From the NCBI GenBank assembly GCA_026389745.1, contig JAPLHG010000089.1, forward strand, positions 13,036 to 25,605: a stretch of DNA of 12,570 bases. Reading direction: 5' to 3'. Origin of the DNA: Chloroflexota bacterium. Its GTDB lineage: Bacteria > Chloroflexota > Dehalococcoidia > Dehalococcoidales > Fen-1064. The first letter of the stretch is position 1, and every line of letters begins with the position of its first letter. Below, one piece after another: positions 1-5,690 of this stretch. The notes below the pieces were generated by a model that was not told the DNA's origin, searched no databases, and was given only the letters and a program-made list of their open reading frames with translations. The translations under genes and the position numbers were made by a program.

Positions 1-1
1 T

Positions 2-295
2 CCGACCATCGGGAACAAGGTGGTTATCGGGGCGGCGGCAATAATTCTCGGTCCCATCACTATTGGCGATGGGGCGCGTGTCGGAGCCAATTCCGTGGTG
101 GTTAATTCTGTGCCTCCAGGAGTGACTGTGGTCGGTATCCCCGGCAGAGTGGTGGAAGACCGTCGAGAAACAATCTTCAATCTGGAGCATGGGAAACTGC
201 CCGACCCGGTCAGCGATGCTCTCAGGGCTGTGATTGACCACCAGAATGAGCTTGAAAAGCGTATCAAAGAACTGGAAGACCGTGCTAGTAAGTGA
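2..295 (+). CDS. cysE: Serine O-acetyltransferase, C-terminal part (5' end outside window)
   Basis: The reading frame is already open at base 2 and ends at TGA 293-295, so only about 97 C-terminal residues are visible. The visible part opens with [19 protein letters not shown], followed by [14 protein letters not shown]: left-handed beta-helix hexapeptide repeats (I-G-x-x-x-x pattern) as in CysE, ending in the usual [14 protein letters not shown] turn. A GTG at base 20 lies inside the repeats and is not the start. The tail after about residue 60 ([25 protein letters not shown]) is helical with a short heptad-like stretch, as in many CysE proteins of about 220-250 residues. CysE transfers acetyl from acetyl-CoA to serine, the first step of cysteine synthesis in the cytoplasm. 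The catalytic residues are upstream of the window, so another hexapeptide acyltransferase is possible, though the combination with this tail favours CysE. A hairpin follows 46 bases after the stop. Confidence 0.9.
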   Translation, partial: PTIGNKVVIGAAAIILGPITIGDGARVGANSVVVNSVPPGVTVVGIPGRVVEDRRETIFNLEHGKLPDPVSDALRAVIDHQNELEKRIKELEDRASK

Positions 296-341
296 TGCCG
301 GTGACCAGCGCGATGGCGAAGTAGAAAAATATGGGAGTTTC

Positions 342-365
342 AGGGGGGCTTTGCCCCCCTGTATC
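342..365 (+). terminator. GC-rich hairpin after cysE, possible terminator
   Basis: A perfect 8-bp stem, AGGGGGGC (342-349) with GCCCCCCT (353-360), closes a TTT loop. Only a weak T-rich stretch follows (GTTTTC, 367-372), so intrinsic termination is plausible but not certain. The position, just after the cysE stop and before a new gene, suits a transcription end. Confidence 0.5.
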
Positions 366-383
366 AGTTTTCTCCGCCCTGAT

Positions 384-407
384 GGGGGTGGGGACTAAGG
401 GGGTGGG
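384..407 (+). other. G-quadruplex-type G-run cluster
   Basis: Four G-runs lie in 24 bases: G5-T-G4-ACTAA-G5-T-G3, at 384-388, 390-393, 399-403 and 405-407. The pattern fits the usual four-run G-quadruplex rule with loops of 1, 5 and 1 bases on the + strand. It sits between a GC hairpin and the next gene. Whether it folds or acts on transcription cannot be told from sequence. Confidence 0.5.
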
Positions 408-414
408 TCATTGC

Positions 415-443
415 TTGAGAACAGTGTCTCACTTTTGCAGAAT
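415..443 (+). promoter_or_regulatory. Possible promoter with overlapping dyad, upstream of UPF0280 gene
   Basis: TTGAGA (415-420) and CAGAAT (438-443) are separated by 17 bases, a fair -35 and a weak -10. A dyad, TGAGA (416-420) with TCTCA (427-431), overlaps the -35 and spacer and could be an operator. The match is weak and no other support exists. Confidence 0.25.
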
Positions 444-455
444 ACAGGAGATTTG

Positions 456-488
456 ATGCGGGCTGGTGATTTTCGGAAGGACGGCTAA
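456..488 (+). CDS. Possible 10-codon upstream ORF (leader peptide)
   Basis: ATG at 456 follows GGAG (447-450) by 5 bases and opens a frame reading MRAGDFRKDG, closed by TAA at 486-488, only 5 bases before the GTG of the UPF0280 gene. The frame differs from that gene. Its ribosome binding site is better placed than that of the downstream GTG, so it could couple translation into it. No regulatory motif, such as a codon run, is visible in the peptide, and it could be chance. Confidence 0.2.
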   Translation: MRAGDFRKDG

Positions 489-493
489 AATCC

Positions 494-1231
494 GTGAAAA
501 CGTCTGATTACGAGCCGAGATACTATCGAGAATGGCCAAAGGACAGAGACATGGTCTCCTTTAATGTGATGGTTAAGGAGACCGACCTTTATATCCGCGC
601 TCGTCGTGATTTAAAAAAGAAGGCACTGGAGGTTGTTCAGAAGCAGCGTACTTTGCTGGAAAGCTATATTGCACGCCATCCGGGATTTCTCGCGGCTTTA
701 GAGCCTTTCCCGGTCGGGGATGATGCCCCGGCAATTGCTAAAGTGATGGAAGATGCCGGAGAGAAGGTGGGAGTCGGACCGATGGCGGCGGTTGCAGGTG
801 CCTTTGCCGAGTTTGTCGGCAGGGAATTGCTCAGATTCTCCCCCGAAGTAATTGTGGAAAACGGTGGCGACATCTTTCTGAAGACTGAAAAAACACGCTT
901 GGTCGGTGTCTACGCCGGTAAGTCCCCTTACACCGGTAAAATTGCTCTCCAAATTGAGCCTGCCGATACACCGCTGGGTGTCTGCACTTCTTCAGGAACA
1001 GTAGGGCACTCGCTCAGTTTTGGTAAAGCGGATGCGGCGATTGTGCTTTCGCCTTCCGCAGCGCTGGCCGATGCCGCTGCCACTGCCATTGGTAATATCG
1101 TCAAAGCAGAGACGGATATTCCGCAAGCAATTGAGTTTGCGCGTGGCGTTGATGGGCTAACAGGTGTGGCTGTCGTTATCAACGATAAGATGGGTGTTTG
1201 GGGGAAAATAAATCTCGTCCGCAGGGATTAA
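494..1231 (+). CDS. UPF0280 family protein (ApbE-like fold)
   Basis: A 245-residue protein of the UPF0280 family, distantly related to the ApbE flavin transferases; its biochemical role is not established. Family marks are the N-terminal YEPRYYREW, then MVSFNVMVKETDLYIRA, the glycine-rich GVGPMAAVAGAFAEFVG (about 93-109), VENGGDIFL (about 121-129), GVCTSSGTVGHSLSFGKADA (about 163-182) and ALADAAATAIGN. The Gly-Gly-Asp and Thr-Ser-Ser-Gly segments resemble ligand-binding loops of ApbE-like proteins. The GTG start is chosen because the family's conserved N-terminus lies upstream of the first internal ATG (551). The binding site GGAAGG (475-480) is 13 bases away, a rather long spacing. No signal peptide or lipobox is seen, so it should be cytoplasmic, unlike classical ApbE. 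mnmA begins 5 bases after its stop, implying co-transcription. Confidence 0.9.
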   Translation: MKTSDYEPRYYREWPKDRDMVSFNVMVKETDLYIRARRDLKKKALEVVQKQRTLLESYIARHPGFLAALEPFPVGDDAPAIAKVMEDAGEKVGVGPMAAVAGAFAEFVGRELLRFSPEVIVENGGDIFLKTEKTRLVGVYAGKSPYTGKIALQIEPADTPLGVCTSSGTVGHSLSFGKADAAIVLSPSAALADAAATAIGNIVKAETDIPQAIEFARGVDGLTGVAVVINDKMGVWGKINLVRRD

Positions 1232-1236
1232 TTCTG

Positions 1237-2277
1237 ATGAAAATCGCCGTGGCAATGAGTGGTGGTGTTGACTCTTCAGTTACCGCCGTTCTCATGAAAA
1301 AAGAGGGCAATGAAGTCATCGGACTGACAATGCTGGTGACACCATCGGAAGATGCGGTTAATGCCGCCGATGAAGTGGCTCATCTTCTGAAAATACCGCA
1401 CCATACAATGGATTTCAGGGACGTTTTTGCACGGCAGATAATTTCCGACTTTTGTTATCAGTATAGTCTGGGGAGGACTCCAAATCCCTGTGTGTCCTGT
1501 AATCGATTAATAAAGTTTGGAGCTTTACTGGAGAAGGCAAAGGAACTTGGTGCCGAGGTAATAGCGACAGGGCACTACGCCCGCATAGAGAAACATGCTC
1601 CCGATGACAGATTTCTTCTCAAGAAGGGGATTGACCGTAGGCGCGACCAGTCATATTTTCTCTACCGGTTGACTCAGGCACAGCTTGGCGATGCCATTTT
1701 CCCTCTTGGGACTTTGACCAAGGATAAAGTGCGGAAAATGGCGGCGGAAATGAAACTACCTGCGGCAAACAGACAGGAAAGTCGGGAGGTTTGCTTTATC
1801 CCTGATAACGATTATCCCCGCTTTCTCCGTGAGCATCTCACTTCTGACATTGAATCAGGATTGATAGTTGATCAACAGGGTAATGTTCTAGGAAAACACC
1901 ATGGTATTATAGATTACACCATCGGGCAACGAAGGGGTTTAGGCATATCGTCTAAAGAGCCTCTTTACGTGGTGGATATCGATAAACAGACTAATACCGT
2001 GATTGTCGGTAGTAAGCAGGATACCTATGCCAGTGAATTTATTGCTTCCGACTTGAACTGGCTCGCTTTTGAAAAGTTGACGGCGCCGATGACCATAAAA
2101 GCCAAAATCCGTTATCTCCATCCGGAAGCGGAGGCTTTAGTCATGCCGATTGAGAATGATAAAGTCAGGGTTAAATTCACAGAGCCGCAGATGGCAATTA
2201 CCCCGGGACAATCGGCGGTTTTTTACGATGGCGATGTGGTGCTTGGTGGCGGGACAATCGAGCGTGTGCTACACTAA
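1237..2277 (+). CDS. mnmA: tRNA-specific 2-thiouridylase MnmA
   Basis: MnmA makes the 2-thio group of wobble uridine 34 in tRNAs for Lys, Glu and Gln, using ATP and a sulfur relay. The 346-residue product has the PP-loop SGGVDSS (8-14), the NPCVSCN segment whose second cysteine (C88) aligns with the catalytic cysteine of the E. coli enzyme, ATGHYAR (110-116), DQSYFLYRL (137-145), the second catalytic cysteine C186 in REVCFIPDNDY, and DYTIGQRRGLGIS in the central domain. Length is normal (about 350-370). ATG 1237 is the start because it gives MKIAVAMSGGVDSS and has AGGGA (1223-1227) 9 bases upstream; an in-frame GTG at 1198 would add 13 unconserved residues. It follows the UPF0280 gene by 5 bases. 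No cysteine desulfurase lies next to it, so its sulfur donor must be encoded elsewhere. Confidence 0.98.
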   Translation: MKIAVAMSGGVDSSVTAVLMKKEGNEVIGLTMLVTPSEDAVNAADEVAHLLKIPHHTMDFRDVFARQIISDFCYQYSLGRTPNPCVSCNRLIKFGALLEKAKELGAEVIATGHYARIEKHAPDDRFLLKKGIDRRRDQSYFLYRLTQAQLGDAIFPLGTLTKDKVRKMAAEMKLPAANRQESREVCFIPDNDYPRFLREHLTSDIESGLIVDQQGNVLGKHHGIIDYTIGQRRGLGISSKEPLYVVDIDKQTNTVIVGSKQDTYASEFIASDLNWLAFEKLTAPMTIKAKIRYLHPEAEALVMPIENDKVRVKFTEPQMAITPGQSAVFYDGDVVLGGGTIERVLH

Positions 2278-2318
2278 ACAGATAAGAAGGGTTAGCTATC
2301 GTTGGAGAATAATCTTAA

Positions 2319-3233
2319 ATGACAGATAAAAATACTGAAATCATCGGTGAAATAACACGATTGAAGAAGCAGAGGAATGCCGTCATCCTGGTGCATAATT
2401 ACCAGCGACCGGAAGTGCAGGATATTGCCGATTTTGTGGGTGACTCATTGGAACTGAGTCAGAAGGCGGCGAAGACGGATGCCGGTGTCATTGTCTTCTG
2501 CGGGGTGCATTTCATGGCGGAGACGGCATATATCGTTAATCCTGGGCGGACAATCTTATTGCCTGATATTGAATCAGGCTGTCCGATGGCAGATATGATT
2601 ACGACGGAAGTCCTTGTCGCCAAAAAGAAAGAATTGCCCGGTGTAACAGTGGTCTGCTATGTCAATTCTAGCGCGGCCGTCAAGGCGGAATCTGGTATTT
2701 GCTGTACTTCTGCCAATGCCGTCAAGGTAGTGCAGAGCCTCGGAAACAAAGAGATTTTATTTGTTCCCGACCAGTATCTGGGTCAATGGGTGGCAGAAAA
2801 GACAGGGTATAAAATGCATCTTTGGCCTGGTTTTTGCCCCGCGCATATGAAAATCCTGCCGCAGGATATTTTGGACAAGAAAAAGAAGTACCCGAAAGCA
2901 GTGGCCCTGGTTCATCCTGAGTGCCGTCCCGAAGCGAAAACAGCTGCGGACGAAGTGCTCAGTACCGGCGGAATGATTCGGTATGCCCGTGGGGGCAGTG
3001 TTAAAGAGATGATTATTGGCACGGAAACGGGCATTATCTACCGCCTCCAAAAAGAAAACCCCGGCAAGACATTTATTCCTGTTAATGACAAAGTCGTTTG
3101 CCCCAATATGAAACGAATCACGCTGGAAAAGGTGCTCTGGTCGCTTCAGGAGCTGAAGCATCAAATCGAAGTACCGGAAGAGACAAGAGTCAGGGCATTA
3201 TCTGCCGTAGAGCGCATGCTGGTGATTGCCTAA
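2319..3233 (+). CDS. nadA: Quinolinate synthase NadA
   Basis: NadA condenses iminoaspartate with dihydroxyacetone phosphate to quinolinate in de novo NAD synthesis, using an oxygen-sensitive [4Fe-4S] cluster. The 304-residue product matches the short NadA class (about 300 residues). It has VHNYQRPEVQDIADFVGDSL (25-44), then FCGVHFMAETAYIVNP, and three cysteines at the positions expected to bind the cluster: C88 in ESGCPMAD, C173 in WPGFCPAH and C261 in VVCPNMKRI. YVNSSAAVKAE (114-124) and HPECRPE (199-205) are also conserved. ATG 2319 has GGAG (2304-2307) 11 bases upstream. It lies 41 bases after mnmA on the same strand, so they may share a transcript. nadB and nadC are not in the window. Its cluster links it functionally to the sufCB genes further along. 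Confidence 0.98.
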   Translation: MTDKNTEIIGEITRLKKQRNAVILVHNYQRPEVQDIADFVGDSLELSQKAAKTDAGVIVFCGVHFMAETAYIVNPGRTILLPDIESGCPMADMITTEVLVAKKKELPGVTVVCYVNSSAAVKAESGICCTSANAVKVVQSLGNKEILFVPDQYLGQWVAEKTGYKMHLWPGFCPAHMKILPQDILDKKKKYPKAVALVHPECRPEAKTAADEVLSTGGMIRYARGGSVKEMIIGTETGIIYRLQKENPGKTFIPVNDKVVCPNMKRITLEKVLWSLQELKHQIEVPEETRVRALSAVERMLVIA

Positions 3234-3268
3234 TGTCACTCCCGACATGGTCAGTAATCCATACGCGT

Positions 3269-3350
3269 TGTCATTCTGTTCCCGTGTCTAGTACGGGACA
3301 AGACTTGATACGGAATCCAGTAATAAAATCTTCTGGCTTTTGCCAGAATG
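3269..3350. repeat. REP-like palindromic intergenic repeat, copy 1
   Basis: The segment runs from TGTCATTC to CCAGAATG, with terminal inverted arms CATTCTG (3272-3278) and CAGAATG (3344-3350). Inside are two hairpins: TCCCGT (3280-3285) with ACGGGA (3293-3298), and TTCTGGC (3331-3337) with GCCAGAA (3342-3348). The core TTGATACGGAATCCAG (3305-3320) matches a segment at 5609-5624 in 13 of 16 bases. It lies between nadA and cutA and holds no gene. The second hairpin could also end nadA transcripts. Confidence 0.7.
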
Positions 3351-3377
3351 GCCGTTTAGAGTAAAGTGGGTGTGCCT

Positions 3378-3698
3378 ATGGATTACAAACACGTAGTGGT
3401 CTTTATTACAGTGGGCTCTCAGGAAACCGCGCAGAAAATCACCGATACTCTGCTCGCCGCAAGAAAAGTTGCTTGTGTAAACATCATCCCGAAGGTGGAG
3501 TCACACTACCAGTGGCAGGGTAAGATTGAATCGGCTAATGAGCTTTTACTGATTGTGAAAACGCGTGCCGAACTGGTAGATGAACTGGTGACACTGGTCA
3601 AGAAACATCACCCCTATACTGTGTCGGAAATCATTGCTCTGCCTATTATTGGCGGAAATCCGGATTATCTGGAGTGGTTGGATAGGGAGACAAGATAA
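3378..3698 (+). CDS. cutA: Divalent-cation tolerance protein CutA
   Basis: A 106-residue CutA1 protein, a small trimeric ferredoxin-like fold found across life. It was linked to copper tolerance in E. coli, but its true role is unsettled. Diagnostic stretches are VVFITVGSQETAQKI near the N-terminus, ARKVACVNIIPKVESHYQWQ with the conserved Cys-Val-Asn, GKIESANELLLIVKT, and the C-terminal HHPYTVSEIIALPIIGGNPDYLEWL. ATG 3378 gives the usual N-terminus; an in-frame GTG at 3366 would add four residues (MGVP), and neither start has a good ribosome binding site, so the choice rests on family length. It is downstream of the REP-like repeat and followed by 123 bases without a gene. No metal transporter or regulator is nearby to define its role here. 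Confidence 0.96.
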   Translation: MDYKHVVVFITVGSQETAQKITDTLLAARKVACVNIIPKVESHYQWQGKIESANELLLIVKTRAELVDELVTLVKKHHPYTVSEIIALPIIGGNPDYLEWLDRETR

Positions 3699-3756
3699 AA
3701 ATGATATGTAAAACAAAATGGCTAATCGTTCAATGCATGTCCTTTGTAACGGCGTC

Positions 3757-3786
3757 TTTACCGTCTGGGTAGAACCGTGATATGGT
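3757..3786 (+). promoter_or_regulatory. Weak promoter candidate before the 265-residue protein
   Basis: TTTACC (3757-3762) and TATGGT (3781-3786) are 18 bases apart and lie 36 bases before the ATG at 3822. Both hexamers are partial matches to sigma-70 consensus, so this is only a candidate. Confidence 0.25.
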
Positions 3787-3821
3787 AGTAGCAGGCTAGT
3801 CGCTTCAAAGTAGGCAGGCTG

Positions 3822-4619
3822 ATGGCTGGATATGACATTGTGCATGTTGCAATAGCTCCACCAGAAATCCTTGAGGCAAGTCTTGTAAAGGAAGTTGCAG
3901 CGATACTCAATAAAGACCTTTATGGGACACGCCTTCTCCTAGCCGGGAAGATTCCAAGGATCGGTGCCCATTATCAAACGACGCAGGCAGCAGAATCGGT
4001 CGCTAATCGCCTGAAAGCCCTTGGCATTGTGGCAATTGTGTGCAATGATTCGGAGCTTCGTCAGTCTTCTCCAGTAGGTTTCAGAGCGCACACTTTGAAA
4101 CTAGAAGTGGCAGAATCCACGTTCTGGGACAAGAGTGGCGAGGCAAGAAGACTACAGGCAGAGAATGTGTTCCTGATTCTTAAGGGAAGGATGCAAACAT
4201 ACACAGATAAAGAAGTGACAACGACCAAGATGAAGTTCAGTTTGCCTGCAACGATACTGACAGGCGGCATTCCTATCTGGCGTAAAGTTAAAGAGAAAAA
4301 CTCAGACGCGTCCTTTCAAACTGAAAATTTCGTGAGGCTTTATAACCGGATGTCACCGGAACCCAGCGTAGAGATCTTTGAGTCTGACTTTGACTATTCA
4401 TTTCTAGGAGAGAAGATAGCTCCCTCTTCTTTCACAAACCTTAACACCATCATTGCGGAACTCAGGAATACATTCCCACAGGCGATTTTCGATGACAAGC
4501 TGTCAGGGTTCTTCGGGGCGGATGCGTCTTTCACTACACAGAGAGATGACATTGAGGTAAGCTGCAAATTGATTTACTTGTGCCACAAAGTAGTGAGTAA
4601 TTTTAGTCCGTCAGCATAG
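3822..4619 (+). CDS. Conserved-looking protein of unknown function, 265 residues
   Basis: I do not recognise the family. The protein is soluble: no signal peptide or membrane segment is visible. Three parts can be seen. Residues about 15-80 alternate strands and helices (LLLAGKIPRIGAHYQT, then AAESVANRLKALGIVAIVCND), reminiscent of a small alpha/beta domain of ACT, SPOR or DUF2007 size. Residues about 88-160 are strand-rich with several basic residues and include AENVFLILKGRMQTYT. A C-terminal part (about 175-265) has EPSVEIFESDFDYSFLG and a helix IIAELRNTFPQAIF. ATG 3822 has only a modest GGCAGG upstream. Codon use and the long open frame support a real gene. It stands alone after cutA and faces the - strand genes downstream, so context gives no function. 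Confidence 0.8.
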   Translation: MAGYDIVHVAIAPPEILEASLVKEVAAILNKDLYGTRLLLAGKIPRIGAHYQTTQAAESVANRLKALGIVAIVCNDSELRQSSPVGFRAHTLKLEVAESTFWDKSGEARRLQAENVFLILKGRMQTYTDKEVTTTKMKFSLPATILTGGIPIWRKVKEKNSDASFQTENFVRLYNRMSPEPSVEIFESDFDYSFLGEKIAPSSFTNLNTIIAELRNTFPQAIFDDKLSGFFGADASFTTQRDDIEVSCKLIYLCHKVVSNFSPSA

Positions 4620-4881
4620 TCAAATAACATGTATAAATAGGCAATTACTAATTCGACTGGTCACATGCCGTCCAATGGTACTTTATGATGTAACGTGCAA
4701 CCGGCCGGTCACAGTCATATGGATTGTTGAGTAAACAATACTATCTTTTTATGACAGGGTTATGCAGATTTTAGCTGCCGATCGACATAGAATCCAAACC
4801 GCTCAAAGAGTCTTCGACTGTTTGCTGCTTCGGGTGGGCTTCATTCGAAGATAGCGGATTTATCTTACTTCAAGTGATAAA
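4620..4881. other. Intergenic stretch without a recognised gene
   Basis: No convincing gene is seen on either strand. It holds a 10-bp palindrome ACCGGCCGGT (4700-4709), one copy of an 18-bp direct repeat (4802-4819), and a weak AT-rich hairpin AAGATA (4848-4853) with TATCTT (4861-4866), which lies just after the small - strand ORF and could be a weak 3' end. Frames on the - strand near 4740-4850 are short and broken, consistent with decayed coding sequence. Confidence 0.5.
4802..4819. repeat. 18-bp direct repeat, copy 1
   Basis: CTCAAAGAGTCTTCGACT occurs here and again at 5111-5128 in the same orientation, 309 bases apart. Read on the - strand in the frame of the ORF at 4882-5094, both copies encode VEDSL, which may mean a duplicated gene fragment rather than a mobile element. 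Confidence 0.7.
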
Positions 4882-5094
4882 CTAGCTATTGTGTTCCCGG
4901 TAGTGGATATTCCACTTACTGCATAGAAGATCAATGTACCTTTTCATTCCGGGGTCTGACGCACTATGGAGACCCGCCAGAAAACCGTGTAGCAATTCGC
5001 CGCCGGTCATTCCCTGAGTAGGTTCATCTGGTCCAGGCAGGTTGATGAATACTATTTCAGTCATGACTTTCTGATATTCTATTGCTGTGCCCAT
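4882..5094 (-). CDS. Small protein of unknown function, 70 residues (or gene remnant)
   Basis: A 70-codon frame beginning MGTAIEYQKVMTEIVFINLP and ending REHNS. The ATG at 5094 has a very strong Shine-Dalgarno, GGGAGG, 9 bases upstream, which argues for translation; a TTG at 5115 would extend it but overlaps that site. No membrane segment or signal is evident. The stretch EIVFINLPGPDEP faintly recalls the C-terminal region of cation-chloride cotransporter-like permeases, so it could be the tail of a lost larger gene; this is a weak resemblance only. It lies downstream of the broken universal stress gene on the same strand and between the two 18-bp repeats' surroundings, a zone with other decayed genes. 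Function cannot be assigned. Confidence 0.5.
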   Translation of the reverse strand: MGTAIEYQKVMTEIVFINLPGPDEPTQGMTGGELLHGFLAGLHSASDPGMKRYIDLLCSKWNIHYREHNS

Positions 5095-5110
5095 GAATGT
5101 TTGCCTCCCT

Positions 5111-5128
5111 CTCAAAGAGTCTTCGACT
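5111..5128. repeat. 18-bp direct repeat, copy 2
   Basis: Identical to 4802-4819. It lies just upstream of the ribosome binding site of the small - strand ORF (4882-5094) and downstream of the decayed universal stress protein gene. Confidence 0.7.
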
Positions 5129-5137
5129 TGCTTTATC

Positions 5138-5566
5138 CTATTGCTGTATTATTCTACTCCTTCTTTGTCTTAGATTAAACCTAGACAGGATGTTCTGTAA
5201 GCCGAATCTATTGCGCTTTGAAGCTGTTGATTGCCATATCGAAACTGGTTTGGGCATTATCAAATGTTGCCGCCGGTGCACTACAGATTCCACCTCTAAT
5301 CCTTTAGCTCTTAGCGATTTGGCAACGTGCTTCAGGTAATCGTTGGCTTCCTTTTCTTCAGTTATTGTGCGCTTGACTGCTCCAGGTGTACTAACAGGGA
5401 CTGCCGGTGAGCCCGGTATACTGACGGGAATTATTGACTCAGGCAGGTCGACTACGCGAAGCAAAATTATTCTGCTCTGTAATTTTTGGGCTTCCTCGGT
5501 GATATAAGGCAAGATTTGTTCAGCGGCGGCAGAACCATCAAGGCAGACTAGAATTTTTTCAAGCAT
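5138..5566 (-). pseudogene. Universal stress protein (UspA) gene, frameshifted and C-terminally decayed
   Basis: The N-terminal 95 or so residues are a clear UspA domain: MLEKILVCLDGSAAAEQILP (first strand and the Asp-Gly-Ser nucleotide loop), then IILLRVVDLPES, and a helix leading to KGLEVESVVHR. ATG 5566 has GGGAGG 8 bases upstream. After VVHR, near base 5275, the open frame turns into unrelated sequence and ends at 5138 (142 residues). In another frame (5211-5276) family-like sequence resumes as PAATFDNAQTSFDMAINSF, resembling the usual P-A-x-x-I-x-D-Y-A ... F-D-x-I-A segment, followed by a stop at 5208-5210. A small deletion of about 10 nt fits, but is inferred. The C-terminal G-x2-G-x9-G-S/T ATP-binding motif is missing in all frames. 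Most likely a pseudogene; a shortened expressed product cannot be excluded. Confidence 0.7.
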
Positions 5567-5595
5567 TTAGCTTACCTCCCTTTCGTTTTTTCTTT

Positions 5596-5682
5596 TGTCA
5601 TTCCGTACCTGATACGGGAGCCAGAATGACAGATAGATTGCCACGTCGCCCTGATAGATCAGGACTCCTCGCAACGACAAGG
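5596..5682. repeat. REP-like palindromic intergenic repeat, copy 2
   Basis: Outer arms TGTCATT (5596-5602) and AATGACA (5625-5631) enclose CCGTA (5603-5607) with TACGG (5613-5617), giving a nearly full palindrome. It is followed by a second unit with CCTGA (5650-5654) and TCAGG (5659-5663) and the tail CTCCTCGCAACGACAAGG. The core at 5609-5624 matches copy 1 at 3305-3320 in 13 of 16 bases. It fills the gap between the end of fprA and the start of the stress gene. On the - strand the hairpin is followed by A-runs, not T-runs, so it is not a standard terminator for fprA. Confidence 0.7.
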
Positions 5683-5690
5683 TGCCTTCG

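Noticed and set aside
1198..1236. GTG at 1198 as mnmA start
   Set aside because: It would lie inside the UPF0280 gene and add 13 unconserved residues; ATG 1237 has a good ribosome binding site and the family N-terminus.
2757..3164. - strand frame of 135 codons
   Set aside because: It is antisense to nadA and shows no family features.
3699..3821. tRNA gene between cutA and the unknown protein
   Set aside because: A GTTCAAT-like string is present but no cloverleaf arms or acceptor stem can be formed.
5596..5631. Intrinsic terminator of the - strand operon
   Set aside because: Read on the - strand the hairpin is followed by A-runs, not T-runs.
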